Origin: Triglochin maritima
Lineage: Eukaryota > Streptophyta > Magnoliopsida > Alismatales > Juncaginaceae
Assembly (NCBI GenBank): GCA_963682175.1
Contig: OY821781.1
Location: 37,275,254 to 37,339,253 of the forward strand
DNA: 64,000 nt
Reading direction: 5' to 3'
A program made the translations under genes and the position numbers. Within the stretch, counting starts at the first letter, position 1. Each line of letters begins with the position of its first letter. The notes under the pieces are model-generated. The model saw only the letters and a program-made list of their open reading frames with translations, did no database searches and had not been told where the DNA came from. Below, piece after piece: positions 35,258-46,100 of the stretch.

Positions 35258-38200
35258 TTACATCTGCTTGACTTGGTAAATTCTATTTATCCAAACATTG
35301 TAAAGAATCATATGAAACAAATCATACTTCTTTGCCCTTTTATTCCACAGAAAGTGTCTTCTTACTTGTGTTACTCCTCTCTCCAACTCAAAATACTTAG
35401 ACTCGGGAATGCCCAGCAAGATATCTCTCAACCTTGCAATGTCCTTTTCGGGCAAAATCACCGAAAATCGCGACCATTCAAATACTTCAAACAATGGAGG
35501 CACGAAGTTGTCGGACATAATAACCGGTACACATCCGTAAAATATCGCCTCGACCACCCTTGGACTATTCACCTTAAACCCTCTTGGGCAAATGCAGTAC
35601 TTACTATTCTTCATATGGTTCATGTACGGATACGTAGTTACTGTCCTTGTGGTCATGAACCCGTACTTGTTCCTTCTTTTTCTTTGATTTTTCCTAAAAT
35701 TGGTTACGTTTACGTTAGTTGTGAGGCGATGTGGTATGGGTCCCGAGATAAGCATGTTTGGGTCTTTATTTTGCCAATGTTGAAGAAGTATCGGACGAAG
35801 GTAGCCATGCATTTGACCAGCAAAGAAGGCAAGCAAGGTGCGGAGGTGGGCCGGTTTGCCACCGATGTGTTCAAGCGGGTTGTTCGCATTGGGAACGTTG
35901 GTTTCCGGTAGAGACACATCCTTGCCAATAGAGTACCCAAGGTGGACATCTGCAATGCACAAGGCTCTTATCGAATTATTCATGCTTTTTGATGTCTCTT
36001 TAGTCGCCTGTGAAATTAACATCAATGAGAGATATTCACTATAACATGTTTAAATTTTGTATATAATAACTAAGATTAGTCCAGTTTTAGTCGAATTATA
36101 TTAGATCAATGACAATCTAAGTGTTTGGATTTAGGAGTTTGAGCACTCAAAATTTGACAACTCCGTCCACTACTCGAGCCTCTTATACACACATAGGAAG
36201 CATGCGCAACATATCAAATACAGAAACCACAATGGGAAGAGAAATTACCACCATTGTTTGGCAATACAAGTAAAATTGAGACATAATCTCAACATTTATC
36301 ACATTAAAACTTTTACCCAATATATATAACTTGCATTGCTCAACATGTACTATTTAGGAATTGGGTGTACTAAATTCGGCTAGTCAAGTTTGTAAGGCCG
36401 TATTTTTGGAATAGTCAAAATCATAGATCAAACCCTAACAGTAAGGATCACATCCTTGGTTTAGGTAGGAAAGAAGAGACAAATCGTTGTAAAAACAACC
36501 TCTTTATTAATCGGAGACCGATAACCCTAACATTCATGTTGAGTTCTTGACCACTCCACTTTGTCTACTCTCATGGCATGTCTTCTCTATGATCTCATGT
36601 TCTTAAGTTACTATAATTTGTGTTATAAGTGATCATCAAAAACTTGCCACAAGTAGTTATCTAATGATCGACCTAAGGTTAGTTTTTCTGAATGGTGCAG
36701 TGTCAATATGTAGTTTCTATTTTGCTTCTCCCCTAATCTACATCCTATAAACGTTTCACATCAAAGAAAAACTAGTTTTGAGACATTATCCCAACAGAAC
36801 GTAGAGATAGACTAAAATGGCACATATAAAGTGATGTGAGGTAGAATAACATTTACCCAATCGTGGCAAGCCGCGAGAAAATGGTCTGCTCCGTCAGTCC
36901 GATTCCAAAATGAATATTTGGACGCAATGGTGCTAACGTAATTCCTCAAATGAGCAATGATGTTCTTCTTACTATGCGATATTGGCTCATACAATACCTC
37001 TTGTAGATTGCGAGAGCTAAAGGGTAAGTAGAACAAATGGGCTTTCGATTTATCGTCGGTTACGAATTGCTTGTTGTCCTCCATGTGTTTCATGAACCAA
37101 CCTTCGGACGAGTATATTCCGGTGAAGAATGGTTTGTGGAAGATGGGTTGATCACCTTCTTTGTAGATGTACACCTTCAACATTTCCTCCATCAACTCAT
37201 AACTCCTACAATAACAAAAATCAATGATTAATTGTTTAATTTTATGTTTGGTTGGTTTCTATGTGAAATTGGTTGGTTTCCATATTGATCTTTACGCTTA
37301 GGACATATTATGTTTGATGTAATTTAGAAAACGATCAAAAGACATTTGTTGATCTCGAGTACAATATTTATGAAGTGAACTTAAATTTTGATTTCAATAA
37401 CCAAACAAAATTTTCATTATCCAAAAACTTGAAGTTTCCAAGTATAACAAGAGCAAAGCGGGCCACAAATGAAGATTTCTCACCTTACGAATGCGGAGAA
37501 ATTACGGAAAATCGAGGGATACAAGCCTTCATGTTCAGTCACAAAGGGAGCATTTTCGATATCTGCTTTTGCATCCAATAATTGTCGATCAACTTCAGAC
37601 GACCACAAAGGTTTCTATTAGAATCAACATAAAAAACACTGAAAAATCAAACTGGGGATTCAAGTTAGATTATTAAAGTTTTGAGCTTTTTATGAGGAAC
37701 GTATTTTTCTATGTAATAGGTAGTGATTGCTCTAGTTAAGGACAAGAAAAATAAATTAAGTATATGTGTACCGAAAATAAATATAGAAGCAATTGTATCT
37801 TACTTTAAAGTTAGGTGTATTCTCCGGGGGGGAAAACAAAAAATGAAGACATGATGGTGAATTTGTTGAAAAATAACATATTATTAACATAAAGGGGGTG
37901 GTAAAATGTTAAAATTTGTAAGTGTTACCTTTTAAATTTAAAGATGATAAACTGAAATCGAGTCATGATTCACAGAGCAAACTGTAATTTATTCTAGTTT
38001 AAAACTACAATTTCATATTACAACCGCGAAACAAAGCACATTTAATTACCATACCACTGAGTCAGTCGACGCACGATTTTTATGCAATGTGCTCTCCATC
38101 TCCAAAAATGTCATTGGCTTGTAAATTGGTCTCTTCTTCTTTATCTTCATTTCGTTATGTTTCGCCTTTTCGTTTGTCATGGATTTGTCGCTGCCGCCAT

Positions 38201-38399
38201 ATTCAGCTTGGGATTCAGTGGTATTCACTGAATTGTTTGAAATGAACAAAGTTTTTGGTCGTTCAATCGGAATGATTTTTGAAGGGAGCACAAGTTTCTG
38301 TAACACGACAATGACAAAAAACATCGATATCATCAACACGATGAGCTTCGTGGTTCGACTTTTCCATAGTTTTTGTAATACAAGGATGTAGCCGCCCAT
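35258..38399 (-). CDS. E2: exostosin-family GT47 glycosyltransferase, tandem paralogue of E1
   Basis: Coding exons complement(35258..36007, 36857..37205, 37484..37614, 38055..38399) give 524 residues. Exons 2 and 3 have exactly the lengths of those in E1 (131 and 349 bp) and all phases match. Membrane helix at about residues 18-36, then a stem about 59 residues shorter than in E1. The GT47 domain is complete: SYELMEEMLKVYIYKEG, LFYLPFSSR, WNRTDGADHF, CHDW, GKDVSLPET, FFAGQMHGYLRP, KYCICPRG, VNSPRVVEAIFYGCVPV and HFLWNKRAKKYD. The K/R-rich insert is present but shorter. Start 38399 is chosen because MGGYILVLQKLW matches E1's MDDYILVLQKLW; an in-frame ATG at 38429 would add ten residues. Intact, probably functional. 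Confidence 0.88.
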
Positions 38400-39420
38400 C
38401 AAGATATATATGCTCAAGAACTTGATCAAGATTTGGCTACGATTTCAAATCCTGAAATGTTATCCATGAAAAGAAGTAAGTTATTGTAACTTTTTCATGA
38501 GTATATACAGTATTAAAGAGATTTTCTAATTCTCAATGAAACGTTTTAAGTTGCTCAAGAGTGTTCAGAGCATAATGATTTTATTACAATAAAAATTCCA
38601 GAGAGAAACACTTGGGGAAAAATAACAAATTCTGAATGAAAAAAAAATCATATTTGACAACAGAGATAATTATTCATTGATCAGTGACTGTTTTACAGAA
38701 GAATATCTGTAAGCTATCCTTCTCTACCATTGAAGAGGGAAAAGGTAAGGAAATTTAAATGTTGGAAAAAACAATATAAACACAACCAAGAGATATCTGA
38801 TCCCTATACTAATTCACTGTCTTTCAGGTATTTTTGGGTCAACACAAAAGCCCAACTCTTGGATAATTTTGATATCTTGACAAATATAAAATGTTTTCTA
38901 TCAGAAAAAGTGCCTTAAAAACATTAGCCCTCCTTTAGTGATTCCCCTATCCCAGCAAATTAACCATTAGAATCATGAATTTATTACACCAACCTATGAG
39001 CAAATTTTTACAATATTCCACTTTTGGTACTTTGATTTCAAGTGCTACTCTACATATTTCACAAACATATCAAAAATCTAAACAAAGAAACAAAATCCAA
39101 TTCCAAGAACAAAATATTATAACAATTCAAATAATCATTCCAGTTTCGTCCGAACAAGATTTCTTTTTTTCTTTTCTTTCTAACGTACTATAATTAATGA
39201 CCATATAAACCCAAGAAGAGACCTCACCTTATTGCCTTGCTTCCATAATTTCTGCAAAAGAGAGATGTGGTGGATTCAGCTCCTGATTTCTTCCACACAT
39301 ATAAAAATTATTTTGGCCAGAGTTAGATTTATGGGGATTTGAGTAGACTTTTTTGAAGGGTGTTGAATTGTTGCTGAAGGAAGTTGTTTCTAACTCTGCT
39401 CCCAACGAGCAATTTAAATA
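38400..39420 (-). promoter_or_regulatory. E2 5' UTR, leader intron and TATA box
   Basis: A TTTCAG acceptor lies at about 38452-38457 and an AAG|GTGAG donor at 39227, giving a leader intron of about 780 bp, parallel to E1. Minus-strand TATTTAAATT at 39411-39420 is the likely TATA box, with GGAAGTA next to it conserved in E1. Confidence 0.62.
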
Positions 39421-39447
39421 CTTCCGGCATCTTAGAGTTATAGTTTG

Positions 39448-39575
39448 AGATCATGTTGCTTAAGATCGTGTTTTTCTTAACCAATGGAGACCAAGGGTGT
39501 CTTTGACTGTTGCTTAACCAATGTTGACTAAGGGTGTGTTTTTCTTAACCAATGTTGCTTAAGATCGTGTTTCTC
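39448..39575. repeat. Imperfect repeats just upstream of E2 promoter
   Basis: TGTTGCTTAAGATCGTGTTT occurs twice and CTTAACCAATG three times within about 130 bp; the first copy also matches E1's GTTGCTTAAGAT (about 17600). This is a local duplication of a promoter-proximal segment. Confidence 0.7.
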
Positions 39576-39728
39576 TTAACACACGTCTTGGATCAAAATA
39601 AAAATAGACTGAGACCTGTGAGGGACCCTTGGAATCAATTACCAGAAATTTGAGTTGCATGCTTGGGATAAAACCCAAAAAAATAGTAGAAATTGGTTTA
39701 ATTTTGTTAAGACAGAAACATGACAAAA

Positions 39729-39928
39729 TGGTCGACCGATGGAGGACACCGGTCGACCGAAAATAATAGGAGCTCTGTTTTGGAGTCAAGAACGGCCAAC
39801 TGATGGTGATTCCGATCGACCGAAAAACAGTTTGAGAGTTGGTTGCAACCGCTGAGCGGTCGACCAGGCTATGGAGCCGGTCGACCAAAATTACCGAAAG
39901 TATTCATGGTAATTGCTTCGGCCGACCG
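39729..39928. promoter_or_regulatory. Paired-palindrome array in B2 LTR
   Basis: Sites start at 39729/39750, 39793/39813, 39857/39878 and 39919: pair spacing 20-21 bp, unit period 62-64 bp. Variants CGGCCGACCG and CGGCCAACTG are present. Confidence 0.78.
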
Positions 39929-39964
39929 TTGCCCATGTTTCTGTACGATTTTTAAGTCGTTTAT

Positions 39965-41106
39965 TGATGCATTGCATACATTGCATCATATGTCTTTCAT
40001 TTAAATTAATTTTATATCAATAAATGCTACTAAGGTATGTGTTTAGTCTTATTTACAGAATACAGGGACCTGAATGCAAATTACCCATATCCCGAGCATA
40101 AACACGTGCAAGAGACTCATTTCTATCATAAAGACCAAGTCAAGATTATCGGGATTCAAATGGAAGTCCATCCAAGCATAAAAGCATTCAAAGTCCTGAT
40201 TACAAAAAAACCAAGGACTTAAGCACAAAAGTAGCCAGAGACTTAATTGCAAAAAACCGAGGACCCGACTGCAAATTAAAGTACAAAATATTATTTTGGA
40301 GAAGTTCTAAAGAAAAATCAATTTGGATCTCCAAATATATGAATAAATAAATTCGGAGCTCAAAAGAAAGGAAAGAAATCAATCCAGAGCACAACTTGCA
40401 GCGAAATCGCCGCACCTTACATACAAAAGGTGGCGGAAACGCCGCACCCCTTGCGATCTGTGGTCCCGGATTTTGTCAAGTCGTGTATTGACGCGTGTGC
40501 TTTCTTATTTTATACTTACGTCCCTTGTAGCGGCTATAAATAGCCCCGAAACGATGTTGTGAAGGGTCTTGTTTTTTTTAAGTTCTCTTTAGCAATAAAA
40601 TTCTGTTCTTTTATTTTGTGTTTTTTTTAGTTTTCTTTTGTAGTTTCTCTAGGACCCCTTCTCCTTCCCTCCATCCATGAGTTTCTAACTCTCTCCAAAG
40701 GTGGGGGTGATGGATTTAGGGTGATGAGAAGAAGAATGACGTTATTATTTTAATTTCGTGTTAGTATATTTTGATTACTTGAGTTTATGTTGAATCATTT
40801 ATCATGTAATGCTTTATAACTACTGTGATTTATTATAAGTTTCAGATTTCTCTTAACAAAACCCAACATCTAAACCTCCACCCGCTGGACTCTCATCCAT
40901 AATTGCTTTATTTTCTTTTTAGTTTTTGTTGTTCTTGCTTTAGATAATGAAAAACCAAAAATTTGAAACCAAGATTATTTCTCTCTCTTTCTTTCCTAAA
41001 TCGAAAATCACAAAAATAACAATATCTCTCCCTCCTTGTGTTCGACCCGTACTTGTCACGTCTTCATTGACGCCGTGCACTTGTGGTATAAATAAAATTC
41101 TCATCA
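39965..41106 (+). mobile_element. Solo LTR G1 (Ty3/gypsy) in the B2 5' LTR
   Basis: TGATGCATTGCATACATTGC to ...ATTCTCATCA, 1142 bp, near-identical to the G2 LTR. Flanks TTTAT (39960-39964) and TCTAT (41107-41111) form a one-mismatch target duplication. TATA box CTATAAATAG at about 40533-40542. No palindrome array. Confidence 0.85.
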
Positions 41107-41473
41107 TCTATTTAAGGGTTCTTTTGCCCTAATTTGTTTAGAACGTACAATTATTATTTTCTTTATTCAGTATTGAGAGATTAGGACTAAAGAGAGATGT
41201 AGAGTGCTTTTGAGGACATATTGTCTCCATAAACTTGTAATCTTGATTGGTTGCTTCTCTTGTTGTCGAACCTTGTAAAATCTGCGTGTCGTGGTTGTTT
41301 GCTGGTGTGCGTTTTCGTTCATTGCTTGTTTCCTTAGTCTTGTGTGTGTTGTATTAAAGTTTAGGAGATAGTCATAAGTTAATTTTTTCCGCATATCACT
41401 ATTCGTTTTCGATTCCGCTGTGCATCTTAACCCGTCGTCGTGTAGTAGCATCATTGCATCTTCTCCTAATAGC

Positions 41474-41485
41474 TGGTATAAGAGC
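41474..41485 (+). other. Mutated primer binding site of B2
   Basis: TGGTATAAGAGC; one change from the Met-tRNA complement. Confidence 0.8.
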
Positions 41486-41502
41486 TTTGGTTGCTTCTAT
41501 CG

Positions 41503-42545
41503 ATGACGAAAGATGCGAGAAACTTCTGAGTGGAGAAATTCACCAGAAAACGGAACTTTCCACCTGATAACGGAGGGTTCATGCGTTATTATCACAAACA
41601 GACAGACTGTTGAATACTTTGGGCGGTGAAGAAAAGAGGTCGTTGAAGATGACCGACGAGATGGGAGATGTTGAATCTTCGGGCGATAGGGATCATCGAA
41701 TTGTGTCTTTCCATTGATATTCTCTTCGAGGAATCGGCGACGCAACGACTGAATATTGGAAGCTTCTGTTGTACAAGCTTATGATGAGGGAGAACACACC
41801 GATAGTTGATCACCTATCAGTGTTCAACAAGCTTGTCGCAGATTTGACGCAGCTGGGTGTCAAGTTGGAAGATGAGGACAAATCAACGTTGTTGCTAATG
41901 TCTTTGCCAGACCTGTTTGAGAATTTAGTAAACACGATCATATATGGGAAGGATTTGTTGGTGTTAGAGGAGGTCAATGGCACGTTGATATCTTTTGATG
42001 TAAGGAAGAATCCGGGCAGTAGTTCTTCTAAATAGGATGAAAGATTGGTCGTCTCACAGAATGGAAAGGGCAGGATGAGTAGCAAAGGAAGTGGAAGCAA
42101 CAAAGGCAGGTTGAAATCAAAGGGGAAATCATTTGAATGCTTCTTCTTCAAGAAAATGGGTCACATAGAGCCTGATTGTAGAGCCTTCAAGGAGGCACAA
42201 CAGAAGGGTAAAGCCTCCAGGTACGATTCCGCCAATGTGGTGGAATCGTACCGGACGAGGTAGACGTCCTGACAGTTTGCACTGCAGGTATTGACAAATC
42301 ATCGACATGATGGATTTTGGATATAGGAGAATCATATCACATGTGCCTAGTTAGATAGTGGTTTACATCCTATGAACCACTAAAAGGAGGAATCGTTGTT
42401 ATGGGCAACGATGCACCATGCACTACTGTCGGCATCAGTTCCATATAGTTTAAGATGTTCGATGAATGCATTCGAACGTTGACGGGAGTGCGTCATGTTC
42501 CGGAGTTGAAGAGGAACCTCATATCTCTAGGAGAGTTGGATACTC
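41503..42545 (+). pseudogene. B2 gag and start of protease
   Basis: ATG at 41503, then stops and frameshifts within 30 codons. An 88-residue stretch (41769-42035) keeps the UBN2 Gag core. The zinc knuckle reads CFFFKKMGHIEPDC, so the second Cys is lost to Phe. Protease-like sequence runs up to the TACTC site where A1 inserted. Confidence 0.82.
42541..42545. other. Left target duplication of A1
   Basis: TACTC, repeated exactly at 52349-52353. Confidence 0.92.
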
Positions 42546-43716
42546 TGAAGGGAATGTGTTCTAAAAGTTTTACTTTTAAATGTCAATTATTATGAATTGA
42601 ATGAGAAATCATTTTGTTCCTTGTTTATGTTATTCGTCTTTTAGAAGTGTTAAGGAAGAGGCTCTTGGTCCTTAACCATAGAGCTCTAAAAGATATTGGT
42701 TTACATAAAACAAAAGATATTCGCAATCATGGTAACTAACATGGAACATTAATTACCGAGTTAAGATTGTCGTGTTGGTCATAGATCATTGTAGCTCTAC
42801 AAGTGAGTGACAACACGGGTATGCAAAAGAGGAAAATATTACTTTTGTATACTGAATAGACCTAATAAGTAAAATATTATAGAAATATGTTTCTGTGTCA
42901 TTAATATTTTACTGTGTCTTTGGTCCTTTGATATGAGACTTATATCTAATCACTTAAGGAATACTTAATTAGATCAGTGTCTTGAACTATCGATCAGTGT
43001 AGTGTAAAGGCATTGGTTGGTTAAGTACTACTTTTGTTGGAGAAGGTAGTTAGTCAAAAGACTATCATTGCCCCTCTTAATTGAGTGATGATATTAGTGG
43101 GCCCCTTGATAAAGCAAAGTTATAATGTGCACAATGTGATTTGAGTTAAGTCACATATTTATAACTAGCTTAAAGAGATCAAGAAATGAATACTAAGACA
43201 AAGATGACACAATACTACTTTGTGTGTATTCTTAATATCATGAGGCAAGGGACGGACACAAGTGGTGCACGCCATCACTAAATGGATCGGGTTTTGGTTC
43301 GAGTGGAATTAAGACATCTAACTAATTGGGAGCTATAATGTGTAGCTAGATACCGCTTATAGCTTGTGATATTAAGCCTTTAATATCACTACCAACTTAG
43401 TTGAGATCCTCCCATAGGTCACACCGCAAAACTGGGAAACAAGAAATGAGGATTTTGAGTTCATAAGATGTGCCGGGTTTCATGTAGAAAATATGACACA
43501 TGGGGTGAACAAGCAAAATCAAAATTATGTTGTGATTAATAACATAATTAGAATATAAATTAAATTCATATGTGATGTAAATATTATGGGGTGTAATGAT
43601 TGATCATTACATAGGATAATATGTTACATAAGTTGTGGATTTACTACTAATCCCGAAATGTCAAATTTTGTAGGGGTTAAACCAAAATTTGACAAGTCTG
43701 CAAAACAGTGCTCAAA

Positions 43717-43946
43717 CGGTCGACCGGTTAGCAGTAAACGGTCGATCGGTAGGGCACGGTCGACCGGACATGTCTCGACCGATAACAGGGAATTTTCATC
43801 TGTTCGAACGGTCGACCGAAAGTGATCGGTCGGTCGACCGAACATTGCGATGGAATAGTTCCTGTTACGAACGGTCGACCGAGCTATTGAACGGTCGACC
43901 GAAACTGGTTCGAGCGGTCGACCGAACCTCCAAAAACGGTCGACCG
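43717..43946. promoter_or_regulatory. Palindrome array in A1 5' LTR
   Basis: Eight perfect CGGTCGACCG copies start at 43717, 43757, 43809, 43831, 43872, 43892, 43915 and 43937, with variant sites at 43739 and 43772. Neighbour distances are mostly 18-23 bp or about double. The array ends about 180 bp before the TATA box. Confidence 0.88.
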
Positions 43947-44124
43947 GTCCAGATGGTTTATGCAGAATTAATTTAAGAATTAATTAGATCATGCATGGAA
44001 TTGGTCCATGATTGATTTAATTCGTGGCTAATATTATTTATTAATAAATAATGGATGGTTAGATGGAATTTTGCATGAAATCATGGGCAAGAGGTTGCAC
44101 ATGAATAGGTAATTTGGAGAGAAC

Positions 44125-44134
44125 CTATAAATAG
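44125..44134 (+). promoter_or_regulatory. TATA box of A1 5' LTR
   Basis: CTATAAATAG; the 3' LTR copy is at 51877-51886. Confidence 0.75.
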
Positions 44135-44597
44135 AGGTTATCTCATTGCCTTCCTACATCTTAATTAATATTGCTTTTCATGCAAAATCTCTCTCCTTAA
44201 TTCTCCACGAAAATTCCACAAATTCTTAAGTTTAGTTTAGTTCTTAAGAGATCATCTTCTCAAGGGAATTAAAGAGGGGTTAGTAATTGGATTCTAAACC
44301 CTATCGGAGATTGAGAGACTAGCTTCCCTCTCTCCGATCTTGTTTAGAGTTTTGTGAATACTCGGAGGCATCCGACGCAGCGAGGAGCATCCCCAACGTC
44401 TCCGAATCTTCAAGAAGTTTTAGAGAACTTCTAGGTATGAATTTCGGAGTCCTTGTTTGTTTTAATAGAGTTTTGAAACTAGATGTTAAAACAAACCGAT
44501 GCATGCATGAAATAAATCAAAGAAAATTGTAATTGATCCTTATTATACATAAAAATTTCGAAAATATATATGTATAATTAAACATGAAATTCTACAG

Positions 44598-44609
44598 TGG
44601 TATCAGAGC
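44598..44609 (+). other. Primer binding site of A1 (initiator Met-tRNA)
   Basis: TGGTATCAGAGC one base after the LTR. Confidence 0.92.
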
Positions 44610-46100
44610 ATAGGGTTCAATTTTCTTATGATTTATGGTTGTAAACAAATTTAGTTTACCATCTAGGATTTAAACAATTCGTTTTACCGGTTTTTTCGGT
44701 CTTTAAATGTTTGTTGAAATAATTCTTTGTAATAATTCGTTTTAAATGTTTTGAATGTTTAAAACATGTCATGAAATTACTAGAATTATGATTTGGACAT
44801 TAGTCCAACATACAATAATTTCGTTTTATTTAAAAACAATTATTTTGTAAGAGAATCAATAAAACCGAAAAACTGCAGTTCATCTTTCCATTGGAAATTG
44901 GATGGACAGCGGTTCAAAAATAGTTTTGAACTATGGATGAATGAAAAATGTTTTTAATGGATTTCAAAATATTTTTCAAAGAATTGTTGAGAATTCTGGA
45001 TGATTGATAAATTAGATTCTGTAGTTTATAGCAATTGCGTGCATGGATGCTTGAGTTGCTTTGCAGGGTTGTGAGTTTATATGTTCCAAATCAGACACTA
45101 CAAATGTATGTAATTATTATTATACAGGGGCTTATGTATGTAAAAGCCAAAATTCTCTCTATTTCCGTCTTTTAGATAGTTGCATTAGTATATGAGAGGT
45201 TTTTACATAGGACTTGCACTAGTCGGTTTTATCGAATGTGAGGAACATGTTTATTTTCTGTAAAATCTACATCTCCGGTGCAAGAGGAAGTCGCCGCTGT
45301 AGCGCATCGATCGAGGATCGAAGATCAGGGATCGAGGATCGAGGATCGAAGGGAACATATAAACTCACACGATGTGGATTGTGTGAATGTTTACTTTCTG
45401 TTTTTAATTTCTGCTATGCATGTGATGAATGTGGTGAATGTTAGGATGTGTACGAATATTAATATGCATGATAACCTAAAATTCTAAATCACATGTTAAA
45501 ATTGTCCAACAAAAATTAAGAATAGTTTTCCTTCTTATTTCATCCACTAGCAGCCATTGATCGAGGGATACTCTGCTCGCCCTTAGCGGGAGATAGCTCC
45601 CTCTATCTTTAGGAATACTGGGAGATATAAAGGTTGTCTGTTGTTGTGCCACAATTAAATATATGAGGTGTGTCTCACCCTAGTGAACCCCAAGTATGTT
45701 TAGTTGTGAATACAATAGATAAACGTATCTCGTATCAAATGAAAATAAGTTTTCTTAACATTACCTAGAGCCCTCGCTCGATTTTGGGAAAAAGTTTTTC
45801 TTACGAGGATAGGTCGTATTCCCTCATAATTAAAACGACAAGAGTCACAAGAGTTTGAAGATGCTAAATGTTGCTAAAATTCAAAAAGGTTGTGATTAGA
45901 AAATGTTTTTTACCTTGATATTGTAATGTATTCGATAGCCCTTAGCTAGTCTATATTACAATTGATGGGATCTTGGATTGTTGCATTTATGAGCAAAATT
46001 TTTATTTGCAACATTTACATTTATATATTCGATATATGTATGCATGTGTATTAAAACATAAAATTGGCATTAAAACCTGAATGATTTATTTTGTAGAAAA
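44610..46100 (+). other. A1 long untranslated leader
   Basis: About 1.5 kb before gag with no credible gene. Contains a short GGATCGA minisatellite (about 45305-45352) and the conserved CTGCTCGCCCTTAGCGGGAG block (about 45573). Probably carries packaging signals; that is inference. Confidence 0.65.
45305..45352. repeat. GGATCGA minisatellite in A1 leader
   Basis: Six or so 7-8-bp units of GATCGAG/GATCGAA type in tandem. A2 has its own version at 58278-58322 with different variants; A4 has only a remnant. Confidence 0.75.

Larger units (their letters stand above)
42546..44596 (+). repeat. A1 5' LTR
   Basis: TGAAGGGAATGTGTTC... to ...GAAATTCTACA. TATA box CTATAAATAG at 44125-44134. Confidence 0.95.

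Noticed and set aside
43624..43976. Overlapping open frames on both strands in the A1 LTR (repeated at 51376-51728)
   Set aside because: Same array artefact; the palindrome is open on both strands.
45238..45487. Small open frames in the A1 leader (also 58209-58415 in A2)
   Set aside because: Low-complexity reading of the GGATCGA minisatellite; not conserved in A4 and no Gag similarity.
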